Positions 32,607 to 42,877 are shown, counted from the stretch's first letter. The stretch: 64,000 nucleotides of DNA from Rhodobacteraceae bacterium WFHF2C18 (GCA_002166865.1 NHTQ01000001.1:868001-932000); one strand, 5' to 3'. The notes: generated from the letters alone by a model not told the origin. Translations and numbers: made by a program.

Positions 32607-33878
32607 TCAGGGATCGGCGCGCAGGGCCGCCATCATCTGCGCCTTCTCGCCGGTGTCGTCGGGGCGGGCGATGGCGGCGGCCAGATCCTCCAGCGTGGCG
32701 ATGGAATGCCCGGCGCGAAAGACATCCACATGCGGCAGCATCGCCCGGATCCCTGTCGCCCGCGGTGCAAAACCCTGCCAGCGCAAGAGCGGGTTGATCC
32801 AGACGAGGCGGCGCGCCGACAGGCGCAGCCTTTCCATCTCGCGCGCCAGATCCTTCGGGGTCCCGCGGTCCAGCCCGTCGGTGATCAGCAGGACGACCGC
32901 CCCCGGCCCCATCACCCGCCGCGACCAGTCGCGATTGAAGGCATGCAGGCAATCGCCGATGCGGGTGCCGCCTTCCCAGTCCTGGGCCTCGGCGCCGGCG
33001 GCGGCCAGCGCCTGGTCGACATCGCGCCCGCGCAGATGCCGGGTGATGTTGGTCAATCTTGTGCCGAAGGTGAATGCATGGACCCTGGACCACCCGGCCC
33101 CCTTGTGATTGGCCACGGCATGGACAAAGTGCAAAACCATGCGGCTGTATTGGCTCATGGAACCGGAAATGTCGCAAAGCACGACCAGATTGGGCCAGCG
33201 CTGGCGCGGTGATTGCAGGTGCAGGCGGCGCATCTCGCCGCCCCGCCGCATGGCGGCGCGCAGGGTGCGGCGCGTGTCGATCCGGCCCCGGGGGGCGGGC
33301 TTGCCGCGGCGCGAGGCCAGGGGTTTCACCGGCAGGCTGAGCCGGGCCAGCATGCGCTTGGCCGCCGCGATCTCGGCGCTGCTCATCTGTTCGAAATCCA
33401 GTGTCTTGAGCCGCTCCTGCCCGGACATCGTGGCCGAGGCGTCGATCTCGATCTCGGTCTCGCCGGGGTCCGCACCGTCCCGCTCGGGCATTTCGGGTTC
33501 GGCGCCGTGAACCAGCGCCTCGCCGGCGCGCTTTTCGGCCGCCTGCGCGGCGCGCTCGTCCTGCACCCCGCGCAGGGCCGGCAGCATCATGGCCATCATG
33601 TGCTCCATGTAGCGCGGATCCCGCCAGAACAGCCGGAAGACCTGGGCAAAGACGGCGCGATGTTCGGGCCGGGTGATCAGGCAGGCGCGCAGGGTATAGA
33701 AGAAATCGGCCCGGCAGGTGAAACCGGCCGCCTCCACCGCGCGCACGGCATCGATGATCCGGCCGGTGCCCACGGGCACCCCGGCGGCGCGCAGGGCCCG
33801 GGCGAAATGGGTGATGTTGTGGGTAAGCCGGGGATGCGCGGGCAGGTCGGGCGGCGCGGCGTCAGGCATGGCATCCAA
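32607..33878 (-). CDS. CoxE-like VWA-domain protein
   Basis: 423 residues. The N-terminal half is helical (LTHNITHFARALRAAGVPVG...). A VWA domain follows with an intact MIDAS, LCDISGSMS (Asp236, Ser238, Ser240), and LLITDGLDRG. CoxE-like proteins work with MoxR-type AAA ATPases such as CoxD in maturing the active site of cox-type molybdenum hydroxylases. It lies 48 bp downstream of the AAA ATPase gene and 61 bp upstream of the OmpA-family gene, all on the minus strand. Confidence 0.93.
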   Translation of the reverse strand: MDAMPDAAPPDLPAHPRLTHNITHFARALRAAGVPVGTGRIIDAVRAVEAAGFTCRADFFYTLRACLITRPEHRAVFAQVFRLFWRDPRYMEHMMAMMLPALRGVQDERAAQAAEKRAGEALVHGAEPEMPERDGADPGETEIEIDASATMSGQERLKTLDFEQMSSAEIAAAKRMLARLSLPVKPLASRRGKPAPRGRIDTRRTLRAAMRRGGEMRRLHLQSPRQRWPNLVVLCDISGSMSQYSRMVLHFVHAVANHKGAGWSRVHAFTFGTRLTNITRHLRGRDVDQALAAAGAEAQDWEGGTRIGDCLHAFNRDWSRRVMGPGAVVLLITDGLDRGTPKDLAREMERLRLSARRLVWINPLLRWQGFAPRATGIRAMLPHVDVFRAGHSIATLEDLAAAIARPDDTGEKAQMMAALRADP

Positions 33879-33926
33879 GCAGGCGCCGCACCTGCCCCCG
33901 TGGCGTGCTGCGCTTTGCAGGACCGA

Positions 33927-34835
33927 TCATGCCGGCTCCGGCCCCGCGCTGGTCTCGTCTAGCAGGCGCTTGACCTCCGAGCGTTCCAGCCGCTGGATGT
34001 CGTCCTGGTATTTCAGCAGCGCGCCCAGGGTATCCGAGATCACCTCGGGGCTGAGCGCGACAACGTCGAGCGCCAGCAGACACTTGGCCCAATCGATCGT
34101 CTCGGCCACGCCGGGCTTCTTGAACAGATCCTCGGTGCGCAGGCGCTGCACGAAGGCCACGACCTCGCGGCTCAGCCTTTCGGCCGCTTCGGGCGCGCGG
34201 GCCTGCAGGATCGCGATCTCGCGCTCGAAATCGGGGTAGTCCACCCAGTGGTAAAGGCAGCGGCGCTTGAGCGCGTCGTGCACCTCGCGCGTGCGGTTGG
34301 AGGTGACGATGACGACGGGCGGCGCGGGCGCGCGGATCGTGCCCAGTTCGGGGATGGTGACCTGAAAGTCCGACAGCGCCTCCAGCAGGAAGGCCTCGAA
34401 TGGCTCGTCGGTGCGGTCGAGTTCGTCGATCAGCAGCACCGGCGGGCCCTCGGGCTGCGGGCGCATCGCCTGCAGCAGCGGGCGCTCGATCAGGTAGTCC
34501 TCGGTGAACAACTCGTCCTTGAGGTGATCGCGATCGACCCCGCCCGCGGCCTCGGCGGCGCGGATCGCGATCATCTGTTCGGCAAAGTTCCATTCGTAGA
34601 CCGCCGAGGCGGCATCCAGCCCCTCATAGCACTGCAACCGGATCAGCCGGCGGTCCAGCGCGGCCGCGAGCGCCTTGGCGATCTCCGTCTTGCCCACCCC
34701 GGCCTCGCCTTCCAGGAAAAGCGGCTTGCCCAGCGTGAGCGCCAGGTAGGCCACGGTGCCCAGGCTGCGGCCGCAGACATAGTCCTGCCGCCCCAGAAGG
34801 CTCTGCACCTCGTCGATGGACGCCGGTTCGGTCAT
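33927..34835 (-). CDS. MoxR/CoxD-like AAA ATPase
   Basis: 302 residues. Walker A GEAGVGKT (43-50), Walker B VLLIDELD (133-140), sensor 1 TSNRTRE and sensor 2-type arginines downstream are present. MoxR ATPases act with VWA proteins as metallo-chaperones; in Oligotropha, CoxD is needed to assemble the sulfur-bridged active site. Together with the CoxE-like gene it forms the upstream end of the molybdenum hydroxylase block. The start codon faces a 194-bp divergent region. Confidence 0.94.
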   Translation of the reverse strand: MTEPASIDEVQSLLGRQDYVCGRSLGTVAYLALTLGKPLFLEGEAGVGKTEIAKALAAALDRRLIRLQCYEGLDAASAVYEWNFAEQMIAIRAAEAAGGVDRDHLKDELFTEDYLIERPLLQAMRPQPEGPPVLLIDELDRTDEPFEAFLLEALSDFQVTIPELGTIRAPAPPVVIVTSNRTREVHDALKRRCLYHWVDYPDFEREIAILQARAPEAAERLSREVVAFVQRLRTEDLFKKPGVAETIDWAKCLLALDVVALSPEVISDTLGALLKYQDDIQRLERSEVKRLLDETSAGPEPA

Positions 34836-34938
34836 CGCGCCTCGCCTCTTGCTGTCTGGATCAAGTGCATGCGCCTATCCGCCGCGTCAAGGCCCGCACG
34901 GCCGCGCGCCCCTCCGAACGGTCCAGAAACCTCTTGGA

Positions 34939-34986
34939 TTTTCCAAACTTTTGCCCAGATTGCCGCGTACCTCCTTTTTTCCAAAC
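34939..34986. repeat. Two direct copies of TTTTCCAAAC, 38 bp apart, in a divergent promoter region
   Basis: Copies at 34939-34948 and 34977-34986 sit in the only AT-rich part of the 194-bp gap between the CoxD-like gene and the 320-residue protein. The 38-bp spacing is close to 3.6 helical turns. They may be activator or repressor half-sites. Confidence 0.35.
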
Positions 34987-35029
34987 AGGCCGCGGGAAAC
35001 CGGCCGGCACGCTTTGAGGAACGGGTGGC

Positions 35030-35992
35030 ATGCAGGACAGTCCCAAGCTATTCGACGCGTCCCTTTCGGGACTAGACTGGTCGGAGTGGGTGGACCGGCT
35101 CGACAGCCTGATCGGCGACGCGGGTTACGTCGAGCGCCTTGGCGCGGCACATACCGCCGCCTTCTACGAGGACAAGCCCGTGCTGCTGGTCACCTTCGAA
35201 TCGTTCCAACAGGTCAACCAGCTGTCGGGCAACGGCCAGCCCGTGGGCTGGAGCATGGCCAAGGCGCTGGGCTGGTCGCACCTGGCTCTGGTAAGCGATG
35301 GCGACACCTGGTTCCGTGACCCGCGGGTCTACGGATTCTTCGACCGGCTGATCGACGACGGCTTCTTCGAAGATTTCGACCAGGTCGTCTTCTACGGCGC
35401 GGGCGCGGGCGGCTACGCCGCGGCGGCCTTCTCGGTCGCGGCCCCGGCGGCACAGGTGGTGGCGGTCCGGCCGCAGGCCACACTGGACCCGCGCGTGGCG
35501 GAATGGGACGACCGGTTCCTGCACATGCGGCGCACCGCCTTCGACGACCGTTACGGCTACGCGCCGGACATGCTGGACGCGGCCGCGCGCGCCTTCATCC
35601 TCTACGACCCGGAGGTGGAGCTCGACGCGATGCACGCGGCGCTCTTCACCCGCGACAACGTCACGAAATTCCGCATGCGTCACTTCGGCCCGCGGATGGA
35701 GCAGGGACTGTGGCGCACGAACATGCTGCAGCGCATCCTGGCCCAGGCCAGCGCCGGGAAGCTGACCCGGCTGAGCCTGGCGCGCCTCTTCCGCGCGCGG
35801 CGCGACGACGTGCCGTACCTCAAGCAGGTCCTGGCCCGGCTGGAGCGCGACGAACGTACGTATTTCGTGGCCCTTCTCGCACAGTACGTGATGCGCCAAC
35901 GTCCCGGCCCGCGTTTCCGCCGGGCGATGCGCGCGGCCTTCGAGGCAGGCGCGGAACAGGGCCTGAAGATGCCCGAGCGGGAATTCGACTGA
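35030..35992 (+). CDS. Conserved protein with alpha/beta-hydrolase-like features but no nucleophile
   Basis: 320 residues, no signal peptide or transmembrane helix. The stretch [23 protein letters not shown] (117-139) looks like a strand-nucleophile-elbow-helix of the alpha/beta hydrolase fold, but the Ser/Cys position is Gly125 (GAGAGG). The preceding region includes [17 protein letters not shown]. The C-terminal third is Arg-rich and helical. Similar proteins in roseobacters are often labelled phosphoadenosine phosphosulfate reductase; I see no such motif. Function unknown. It has a weak GAGG Shine-Dalgarno and precedes pyrC on the same strand. Confidence 0.7.
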   Translation: MQDSPKLFDASLSGLDWSEWVDRLDSLIGDAGYVERLGAAHTAAFYEDKPVLLVTFESFQQVNQLSGNGQPVGWSMAKALGWSHLALVSDGDTWFRDPRVYGFFDRLIDDGFFEDFDQVVFYGAGAGGYAAAAFSVAAPAAQVVAVRPQATLDPRVAEWDDRFLHMRRTAFDDRYGYAPDMLDAAARAFILYDPEVELDAMHAALFTRDNVTKFRMRHFGPRMEQGLWRTNMLQRILAQASAGKLTRLSLARLFRARRDDVPYLKQVLARLERDERTYFVALLAQYVMRQRPGPRFRRAMRAAFEAGAEQGLKMPEREFD

Positions 35993-36044
35993 AGGCCGGT
36001 CTGCGCGCTGGCGCCATTGTGCGGGATTGTGTAAAGCGCCGGCC

Positions 36045-37088
36045 ATGACTCGTACCCTGACGCTCACACGCCCCGACGACTGGCACCTGCACCTGCGCGA
36101 CGGCGCGGTTCTGCGCGCAGTGCTGCCCGAAACGGCCCGCGATTTCGGCCGCGCGATCATCATGCCCAACTTGTTGCCCCCCGTCGTCACCGGCGCCGAT
36201 GCGGCAGCCTACCGCGCGCGGATCATGGCGGCGCTTCCCGCCGACAGCACCTTCGAACCGCTCATGACCCTCTACCTGACCGAGGAGACCGACCCCGACG
36301 ACGTCGTCGCAGCTCATGCAAGCGGGCTGGTGACGGCGGTGAAGCTGTACCCCGCGGGGGCCACGACCAATTCCGCCTCGGGCGTGCGCGACGTGAACCG
36401 TGTGCGCGGCGTGCTGGAGGCCATGGCCGAGGCCGGCGTGCCACTGTGCGTGCACGGCGAGGTCACGGACCCGGATGTCGACATCTTCGACCGCGAGGCG
36501 GTTTTCATCGACCGGGTCCTTGATCCGCTGCGCCGCGCGGTGCCCGGCCTGCGCGTCGTGCTGGAGCATGTCACGACGGCCGACGGGGTGGATTACGTCA
36601 TGTCGGCACAGGCGGGGCTGGCGGGCACGATCACCGCGCATCACCTTGTGATCAACCGCAATCACCTGCTGGTCGGCGGCATCCGGCCGCATTACTATTG
36701 CTTGCCCGTCGCCAAGCGCGAGTCACATCGACAGGCCCTGCGGCGAGCGGCCACCTCGGGCGATGCGCGCTTCTTCCTTGGCACCGACAGCGCGCCGCAC
36801 ACCGACGGCAACAAGGAAACCGCCTGCGGCTGTGCCGGCTGTTTCACCGCGCCCAATGCGCTGTCCATCCTCGCCCATGTCTTCGAAGAGGAAGGGGCGC
36901 TGGACCGGCTGGAGGGCTTCACCTCGCGGCACGGCCCGGCGTTCTACGGCCTGCCCGAGAACAGCGACACGATCACCCTCACGCGTCACGAGACGGCCCT
37001 GCCCGCCGCGGACAAGATCGCCACCGGGGATGGTCCGGTCACGGTCTTCGACCCCGGCTTCGCCCTGCACTGGGCCGTGGCGCGATGA
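36045..37088 (+). CDS. pyrC: Dihydroorotase, class II
   Basis: 347 residues, the same size as E. coli PyrC. The ATG at 36045 was chosen; six in-frame codons before it start with TTG. Zinc ligands are visible in [10 protein letters not shown] (His-x-His), the carboxylated lysine in [27 protein letters not shown] and the catalytic Asp in [13 protein letters not shown]. It cyclises carbamoyl aspartate to dihydroorotate. pyrE follows 34 bp later with a good ribosome binding site. Confidence 0.96.
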   Translation: MTRTLTLTRPDDWHLHLRDGAVLRAVLPETARDFGRAIIMPNLLPPVVTGADAAAYRARIMAALPADSTFEPLMTLYLTEETDPDDVVAAHASGLVTAVKLYPAGATTNSASGVRDVNRVRGVLEAMAEAGVPLCVHGEVTDPDVDIFDREAVFIDRVLDPLRRAVPGLRVVLEHVTTADGVDYVMSAQAGLAGTITAHHLVINRNHLLVGGIRPHYYCLPVAKRESHRQALRRAATSGDARFFLGTDSAPHTDGNKETACGCAGCFTAPNALSILAHVFEEEGALDRLEGFTSRHGPAFYGLPENSDTITLTRHETALPAADKIATGDGPVTVFDPGFALHWAVAR

Positions 37089-37122
37089 CCCGCGCGGCCA
37101 CCGGACAGACGAAGGAGCCAAG

Positions 37123-37797
37123 ATGATTCCCGCCGCCCATACCGATCCCGCCGAGATCGCCCGCCTCACCGCCCGCATGCTGCTGGAGGTGCAGGCAGTC
37201 CACTTCAGCCCCGACGCGCCTTTCACCCTGGCCTCGGGGAAGCCCAGCCCGACCTACATCGATTGCCGCCGGCTCATCAGCTACCCGCGCATCCGCGCCA
37301 CGCTGATGGACTTCCTGACGGTCACGGTGATGCGCCAGGCGGGCTTCGAGGCCTTCGACGGCGTCGCCGGGGGCGAAACCGCGGGCATCCCCTTCGCCGC
37401 GCTTGTGGCCGAGCGGATGGGGCTGCCCATGACCTACGTGCGCAAGAAACCCAAGGGCTACGGGCGGAACGCGCGCATCGAAGGCGTCATGGGCGACGGC
37501 GACCGGGTGCTTCTGGTCGAGGATCTGACAACGGATGGCGGCTCCAAGCTCGGCTTCGTGGACGCGATCCGCGAAACCGGCGCACATTGCGCGCATACCG
37601 CCGTCATCTTCTATTACGGCATCTTTCCCGAGACCGAGACCACCCTGGGCGCGCACGGCATCACCCTGCATCACCTGTGCACCTGGTGGGACGTGCTGGC
37701 CGAGGCGCGGGCCCAGGGAGCCTTCGACCGGGCGACGCTGGACGCGGTCGAGACCTTCCTGCGCGACCCCCGCGGCTGGCAGGACGCCCGCGGCTGA
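37123..37797 (+). CDS. pyrE: Orotate phosphoribosyltransferase
   Basis: 224 residues, ATG preceded by AAGGAG at 7 bp. It has the PRTase PRPP loop [20 protein letters not shown], substrate-loop lysines in [17 protein letters not shown], and [16 protein letters not shown] near the N terminus. It makes orotidine monophosphate from orotate and PRPP. Operon with pyrC. The long open frame that begins inside pyrC at 36763 is only an upstream extension. Confidence 0.96.
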   Translation: MIPAAHTDPAEIARLTARMLLEVQAVHFSPDAPFTLASGKPSPTYIDCRRLISYPRIRATLMDFLTVTVMRQAGFEAFDGVAGGETAGIPFAALVAERMGLPMTYVRKKPKGYGRNARIEGVMGDGDRVLLVEDLTTDGGSKLGFVDAIRETGAHCAHTAVIFYYGIFPETETTLGAHGITLHHLCTWWDVLAEARAQGAFDRATLDAVETFLRDPRGWQDARG

Positions 37798-37886
37798 GTC
37801 GCCGCCCCGTTCGGCCCGCCGCCGGCCGTGAAATTTTTCGCGGCTGCGGCGCAGGGGCCACGCCCGGGCCGCGCTGACCCCAGATG

Positions 37887-37916
37887 TTGACGCAGCCGCC
37901 CGAATAAGGGCAATAT
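37887..37916 (+). promoter_or_regulatory. Candidate promoter of dnaB
   Basis: TTGACG (37887-37892), 18-bp spacer, CAATAT (37911-37916), about 100 bp upstream of the dnaB start. The position and AT-rich context fit a sigma70-type promoter. Confidence 0.45.
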
Positions 37917-37934
37917 ATCGCGAGATCCGCGATA
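37916..37934. promoter_or_regulatory. Palindrome at the presumed dnaB transcription start
   Basis: TATCGCG, AGATC, CGCGATA: a perfect 7-bp inverted repeat beginning at the last base of the candidate -10 element, where a repressor would block initiation. Confidence 0.4.
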
Positions 37935-37940
37935 CACAGC

Positions 37941-37949
37941 TTATCCACA
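37941..37949 (+). promoter_or_regulatory. Perfect DnaA box upstream of dnaB
   Basis: TTATCCACA, directly after the palindrome in the dnaB leader. DnaA acting on a replicative helicase promoter is plausible, and this is the third perfect box in the window. Confidence 0.6.
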
Positions 37950-38018
37950 GAGATATACAGTTTGCCTGTCGCGGCACGACGTCTCTAAGACGAAACCCCA
38001 TCAGAGCGGGGGATACCG

Positions 38019-39518
38019 ATGAACGAGGTCGCGAGCTTCAACGCCACCGGCGCCGAGGTGGACAACGCCGACAGCATGCCGCATTCGATCGAGGCCGAGC
38101 AGCAGCTCCTGGGCGCGATCCTGACCAACAACGACATCTACGACCGGGTGGCCAACCTGATCGGGGCGCATCATTTCTACGACCCCGTCCATGCCCGCAT
38201 CTTCGAGACGGCCGCCGCGCGCATTGCCAAGGGCAATCTGGCCTCGCCGGTCACGCTCAAGGCCTTCCTGGAGGACGACGAGGGCCTGAAGGAACTGGGC
38301 GGCCCGGCCTACCTGGCGCGCTTGGCCGGTGCGGCGATCAGTGCCTTCGCCGCGCGTGACTATGCGCAGATGATCTATGATCTCGCCGTGCGGCGCGAGC
38401 TGATCGGGCTGGGCCACGACATCGCCGGCAAGGCCGCCAAGATGGACCTCGACAGCGAACCGCGCGACCAGATCGTCGAGGCCGAGCAGAAGCTCTACAA
38501 GCTGTCCGAACAGGGCCAGAGCGAAAGCGGCTTCCAGTCGTTCCTGCGGGCCGTCACCGACGCGGTGAACGTGGCCAATGCCGCCTACCAGCGCGACGGC
38601 GGGCTCGCCGGGGTATCGACGGGCCTTGTGGACATGGACCGCAAGCTGGGCGGGCTGCACAAGTCCGACCTTCTGATCCTTGCCGGCCGGCCCTCGATGG
38701 GCAAGACATCGCTGGCCACCAACATCGCCTTCAACATCGCCAAGGCCTACCGCCGCGGCACCCTGCCCGACGGCAGCGAAGGCGCGGTCGAGGGGGGCGT
38801 CGTCGGCTTCTACAGCCTGGAGATGAGCGCCGAACAGTTGGCGGCGCGCGTTCTGTCGGAGGCCTCCGAGGTGCCCTCGGAACAGATCCGCAAAGGCGAC
38901 ATGACCGAGGGCGAATTCCGCCGCTTCGTGGAGGCGGCCAAGACACTGGAATCCTGCCCGCTTTACATCGACGACACCCCCGCCCTGCCGATCAGCCAGT
39001 TGGCGGCGCGGGCCCGGCGGCTCAAACGCACGCACGGGCTGGACGTGCTGTTCGTGGACTACCTGCAACTTGTCCGCCCGGCCTCCGCCCGCACCGAGGG
39101 GCGGGTCAACGAGGTGAGCGAGATCACCCAGGGACTGAAGGCCATCGCCAAGGAACTGGACATCCCCGTCGTCGCGCTGTCGCAGCTGTCGCGCCAGGTC
39201 GAGGCGCGCGACGACAAGCGGCCGCAGCTTTCGGACCTGCGCGAATCGGGCTCGATCGAGCAGGACGCCGATGTGGTGATGTTCGTCTTCCGCGAAGAGT
39301 ACTACGCCGAGCGCGAGAAACCCTCCGACGACAAGCTCGAGGAAATGGCCGCCTGGCAGGAACGGATGGAACGCCTGCACGGCAAGGCCGAGGTCGTGAT
39401 CGGCAAGCAGCGCCACGGCCCCATCGGCACGGTCGAACTGAGCTTCGAGGGAAAGTTCACCCGCTTCGGCAACCTTATCAAACCCTGGCAGCAGGGCAGC
39501 GACGACGGAGGGTTCTAG
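38019..39518 (+). CDS. dnaB: Replicative DNA helicase
   Basis: 499 residues. N-terminal DnaB domain (PHSIEAEQQLLGAIL at 21-35), linker, and the RecA-like C-terminal domain with Walker A GRPSMGKTS (223-231), Walker B LDVLFVDYLQLV, and SQLSRQVEARDDKRPQLSDLRESGSIEQDADVVMFV. No intein is inserted. The hexamer unwinds DNA at the fork. The leader has a promoter, palindrome and DnaA box. A GGGGGA stretch 8 bp before the ATG serves as ribosome binding site. Confidence 0.97.
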   Translation: MNEVASFNATGAEVDNADSMPHSIEAEQQLLGAILTNNDIYDRVANLIGAHHFYDPVHARIFETAAARIAKGNLASPVTLKAFLEDDEGLKELGGPAYLARLAGAAISAFAARDYAQMIYDLAVRRELIGLGHDIAGKAAKMDLDSEPRDQIVEAEQKLYKLSEQGQSESGFQSFLRAVTDAVNVANAAYQRDGGLAGVSTGLVDMDRKLGGLHKSDLLILAGRPSMGKTSLATNIAFNIAKAYRRGTLPDGSEGAVEGGVVGFYSLEMSAEQLAARVLSEASEVPSEQIRKGDMTEGEFRRFVEAAKTLESCPLYIDDTPALPISQLAARARRLKRTHGLDVLFVDYLQLVRPASARTEGRVNEVSEITQGLKAIAKELDIPVVALSQLSRQVEARDDKRPQLSDLRESGSIEQDADVVMFVFREEYYAEREKPSDDKLEEMAAWQERMERLHGKAEVVIGKQRHGPIGTVELSFEGKFTRFGNLIKPWQQGSDDGGF

Positions 39519-39675
39519 CGCTCTCTCGGCAGCGCGTGGCGGGGACCTGCCGCCCGGGTGCATGGCGTTCGACGCCCAGCCTGTCCGCCGCGCCCCTGTC
39601 TGTGTTGTTGCTCACCGCGGCCCACGCCGGGCTCATCATCTGGTGGCCCCGGGCCAGCGCGCCCCGCTTGACCGG

Positions 39676-40077
39676 CTAGACGTCACCAGGGGCGGCCGTT
39701 TCGGCGGCACGGCGCAGCACACGGTTCACTTCCCGCGCGGTGAAGGGCTTGCTGACATGCGCGCCCGCGTATCCCAGGCGGCGGACCTCCCCCTCGGGCA
39801 GGCCCGAAATGACCACGTAAGGAATGCGCCGCCGCGCCAGTCGGTCGGCGACAGGGCGCGAGGACCGCACCCCCAGCTTGCAATCCAGCAGAACACAATC
39901 GATATCGCCGCCCAGCCGGTCGATGAGTTTCATCGCCCCCTCGCGATGGGGGGCCACGCCGGCGATCTTGTGGCCCAGCTCCTCCAGCATGATTTCCAGG
40001 TCCATGCTCTGCAGGGTCTCGTCTTCGATCACCAGCACCTTCAGGCCGGCCCCGGCCTCGGATCTCGGTTCCGTCAT
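39676..40077 (-). CDS. Stand-alone response-regulator receiver domain protein
   Basis: 132 residues from the ATG at 40075-40077, chosen because GGAGG lies 5 bp upstream; an in-frame ATG ten codons earlier does not have one. Receiver residues are complete: acidic Glu18/Asp19, phosphoacceptor Asp65 in LLDCKL, Ser91 and Lys110-Pro111. There is no output domain. The protein likely works by phosphorylation-dependent contacts in a relay. No histidine kinase is adjacent. It converges on dnaB and diverges from alr. Confidence 0.9.
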   Translation of the reverse strand: MTEPRSEAGAGLKVLVIEDETLQSMDLEIMLEELGHKIAGVAPHREGAMKLIDRLGGDIDCVLLDCKLGVRSSRPVADRLARRRIPYVVISGLPEGEVRRLGYAGAHVSKPFTAREVNRVLRRAAETAAPGDV

Positions 40078-40266
40078 GACGTCCTCCCAGGCTGCCGTCC
40101 CGGACAAATCCTAGCACGGAAGGGTTGCAGGGCGGCATTAAAAGAATCGTCATATTTCGGGGGCTTGAAAATCTTCTGCAGGCGCTGACCGCCGCAGCCT
40201 CCCCGGGTCCCGGCGACGGCGCCATTTTCGCTTGACCCGCGCGGCCAGACTGTCAAAACCCCGGCC

Positions 40267-41304
40267 ATGGCAACCGGCACACTGACCATAGACCTCGACG
40301 CGATCCGCGGCAACTGGCGGGCGCTGGCCGGGATGGCCCGCGCCGAAACCGCCGCCGTGGTCAAGGCCGACGCCTACGGGCTCGGCCTGGGCCAAGTGGC
40401 ACCCGCCCTGGCCGCCGAAGGGGCGCGCAGCTTTTTCGTCGCCGTGGCCGAAGAGGGCGCCGAGCTGCGCCAGATCCTCGGCCCCGGCCCGGCGATCCAC
40501 GTCTTCTCGGGGCACATGGCCGGCGATACCCGGCTCATCGCCGAGAACGGCCTGGTGCCCATGATCAACTCCATCGACCAGATGATCCGGCACGTGGAGG
40601 CGCTGCCCGGACATCCCTTCGGCCTCCAGCTCGATTCGGGGATGAATCGCCTGGGGATGGAGCCGGGCGAATGGTCGGCCGTACGCGAGATCGCGCTCAC
40701 CCAGGCGCCGGTGCTGGCCATGAGCCACCTGGCCTGCGCCGACGAGCCCGACCATGACATGAACGCCCGCCAGCTGGCGGCCTTCGCCGAGATGACCGCC
40801 GGGCTGGAGATCCCGCGCTGCCTGGCCAATACCGGCGGCGTCCTGCTGGGGCCCGACTACCACTTCGAGATGACCCGCCCCGGCATCGGCCTTTATGGCG
40901 GCCTGCCCTACGTGGACGCCCGACCGGTCGTGGCCCTGGACCTGCCGGTGATCCAGTGCCGCAACCTGGCCGCGGGCGAGACGGTGGGCTACGGCTGCGA
41001 CTTCACCGCCGACCGGCCCATGCGCCTGGCCACCGTGAGCGCGGGCTACGCCGACGGCGTGATCCGCGCGATGGGGCCGCGCACCGATCTCTTCGCCGGC
41101 GAGACCCGCTGCCCCATGCGCGGGCGCATCTCGATGGACCTGATCGTCGCCGACATCTCCGCGCTGGAAGAGGACCCTGACTCGCTGGAGCTTCTGGGCC
41201 GGCATCAGTCGATCGACACGCTGGCCGACAACGCCGGCACCATCGGCTACGAGATCCTGACCGCGCTCGGCGACCGGTACGTGCGGCGATACCGGGGCGG
41301 ATGA
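40267..41304 (+). CDS. alr: Alanine racemase
   Basis: 345 residues. PLP lysine Lys33 in [23 protein letters not shown], the catalytic tyrosine in [10 protein letters not shown] and the C-terminal [12 protein letters not shown] are family signatures. It supplies D-alanine for peptidoglycan. The stop overlaps the mlaE start (ATGA), so it is translationally coupled with a lipid transport permease, tying two envelope functions together. Confidence 0.95.
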   Translation: MATGTLTIDLDAIRGNWRALAGMARAETAAVVKADAYGLGLGQVAPALAAEGARSFFVAVAEEGAELRQILGPGPAIHVFSGHMAGDTRLIAENGLVPMINSIDQMIRHVEALPGHPFGLQLDSGMNRLGMEPGEWSAVREIALTQAPVLAMSHLACADEPDHDMNARQLAAFAEMTAGLEIPRCLANTGGVLLGPDYHFEMTRPGIGLYGGLPYVDARPVVALDLPVIQCRNLAAGETVGYGCDFTADRPMRLATVSAGYADGVIRAMGPRTDLFAGETRCPMRGRISMDLIVADISALEEDPDSLELLGRHQSIDTLADNAGTIGYEILTALGDRYVRRYRGG

Positions 41305-42086
41305 GACTGCTCTTGCACCCGCTCGCCCTGCTCGGGCGCAACGTGCTGGCCGCGCTGGCCGTCGTGGGCCGCATCGCGCTTTTCGCGCTGGAAACCGTCA
41401 GCCACCTGTTCCGCCCGCCCTTCTACGCGCGTGAATTCGGCCACGCGGTCATGCAGATCGGCTGGCTCTCGCTGCCCGTCGTCGGGATGACGGCGCTGTT
41501 CACGGGCGGCGCGCTGGCGCTGCAGATCTACGCCGGCGGGTCGCGCTTCAATGCTGAAACGGTGGTGCCCTCCATCGTGGCCATCGGGCTGACGCGCGAG
41601 CTTGGCCCGGTGCTGGGCGGGCTGATGGTGGCGGCGCGGGTGGCCTCCTCGATCGCCGCCGAGGTGGGCACCATGAAAGTGACCGAGCAGATCGACGCGC
41701 TGGTGACGCTTTCGACCAACCCGATGAAGTACCTCACCCTGCCGCGGGTGCTGGCGGCCACGCTCTCGGTGCCGGTGCTCGTGGGCGTGGGCGACGTGAT
41801 CGGCATCATGGGGGGCTTTCTGGTGGGCGTGGGCCGGCTGGATTTCGGCGCGGGGACCTACCTGCACAACACGCTCGACTTCCTTGAGGCCTGGGACGTG
41901 ATCTCGGGCCTGGTCAAGGGCGCGGCCTTCGGGTTCATCGTGGCGCTGATGGGTTGCTATTTCGGGATGCATTCAGGCCGCGGGGCACAGGGCGTGGGCC
42001 GGGCCACGAAGGCGGCGGTGGTGGCCAGCAGCGTACTGATCTTGGCCGCCAACTATCTTCTCACCGAACTGTTCTTCTCCGCATGA
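41301..42086 (+). CDS. mlaE: MlaE-type lipid ABC transporter permease
   Basis: 261 residues with about five to six hydrophobic helices. Family motifs are [60 protein letters not shown] and [15 protein letters not shown]. MlaE moves phospholipids between the inner membrane and a periplasmic MCE protein. It overlaps mlaF by 4 bp. No MlaD (MCE) or MlaC gene is adjacent, so the rest of the complex must be encoded elsewhere. Confidence 0.94.
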   Translation: MRLLLHPLALLGRNVLAALAVVGRIALFALETVSHLFRPPFYAREFGHAVMQIGWLSLPVVGMTALFTGGALALQIYAGGSRFNAETVVPSIVAIGLTRELGPVLGGLMVAARVASSIAAEVGTMKVTEQIDALVTLSTNPMKYLTLPRVLAATLSVPVLVGVGDVIGIMGGFLVGVGRLDFGAGTYLHNTLDFLEAWDVISGLVKGAAFGFIVALMGCYFGMHSGRGAQGVGRATKAAVVASSVLILAANYLLTELFFSA

Positions 42087-42829
42087 TCGAGCTTTCGGAC
42101 GTTCACAAGGCCTTCGGTTCGAACCGCGTCCTGCGGGGGGTGAACCTGAGGGTCGAGACGGGCACCTCGATGGTCATCATCGGCGGCTCGGGCACGGGCA
42201 AGTCGGTCGCGATCAAATGCATCCTCGGGCTGGTCCAGCCCGATTCCGGCACCATCACGCTGGACGGCCGGGATGTGACCAAAGGCGACAGGGACGCCTT
42301 CCTGGCGCGCTTCGGCATGCTGTTCCAGGGCGGCGCCCTGTTCGATTCGCTGCCCGTGTGGCAGAACGTGGCCTTCCGCCTGCTGCGCGGCTCACTCAAG
42401 CGGCCCAAGGACGAAGCGCGCGAGATTGCGATCGAGAAGCTGCGCCGCGTCGGCCTGACGGCAGAGGCCGCCGACAAGTTCCCCGCTGAACTGTCCGGCG
42501 GCATGCAGAAACGCGTGGGCCTCGCCCGGGCGATCGCGGCGGACCCCGAGATCATCTTCTTCGATGAACCCACCACCGGGCTGGACCCGATCATGTCGGG
42601 CGTCATCAATGACCTCATCCGCGAAATCGTGGAGGAAATGGGCGCGACGGCCATCACCATCACCCACGACATGACCAGCGTGCGCGCCATCGCCGACCAG
42701 ATCGCGATGCTGCACGACGGGGCCATCAAGTGGACAGGCCCGGTGGACCGGATGGACGACTCGGGCGATCCGTACCTCGACCAGTTCATCAACGGCCGTG
42801 CCGAGGGGCCGATCGCGGCGGTGCGCTAG
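42083..42829 (+). CDS. mlaF: MlaF-type lipid ABC transporter ATP-binding protein
   Basis: 248 residues from the ATG at 42083 that overlaps the mlaE stop. Walker A GGSGTGKS (34-41), signature LSGGMQKRVGLARAIA, Walker B EIIFFDEPTTGLDP and switch His in ITHDM are present. It powers MlaE. The codon frame is open further upstream, but only within mlaE. Confidence 0.95.
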   Translation: MIELSDVHKAFGSNRVLRGVNLRVETGTSMVIIGGSGTGKSVAIKCILGLVQPDSGTITLDGRDVTKGDRDAFLARFGMLFQGGALFDSLPVWQNVAFRLLRGSLKRPKDEAREIAIEKLRRVGLTAEAADKFPAELSGGMQKRVGLARAIAADPEIIFFDEPTTGLDPIMSGVINDLIREIVEEMGATAITITHDMTSVRAIADQIAMLHDGAIKWTGPVDRMDDSGDPYLDQFINGRAEGPIAAVR

Positions 42830-42877
42830 GCCGAAGGGGTCCCGGACCGGGCGCGAATTGCTATAACGAACCGGCCC

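Noticed and set aside
35030-35992. Phosphoadenosine phosphosulfate reductase
   Set aside because: This label is common for such proteins in databases, but no PAPS reductase motifs (KRTxPL, ECG-xH) are present.
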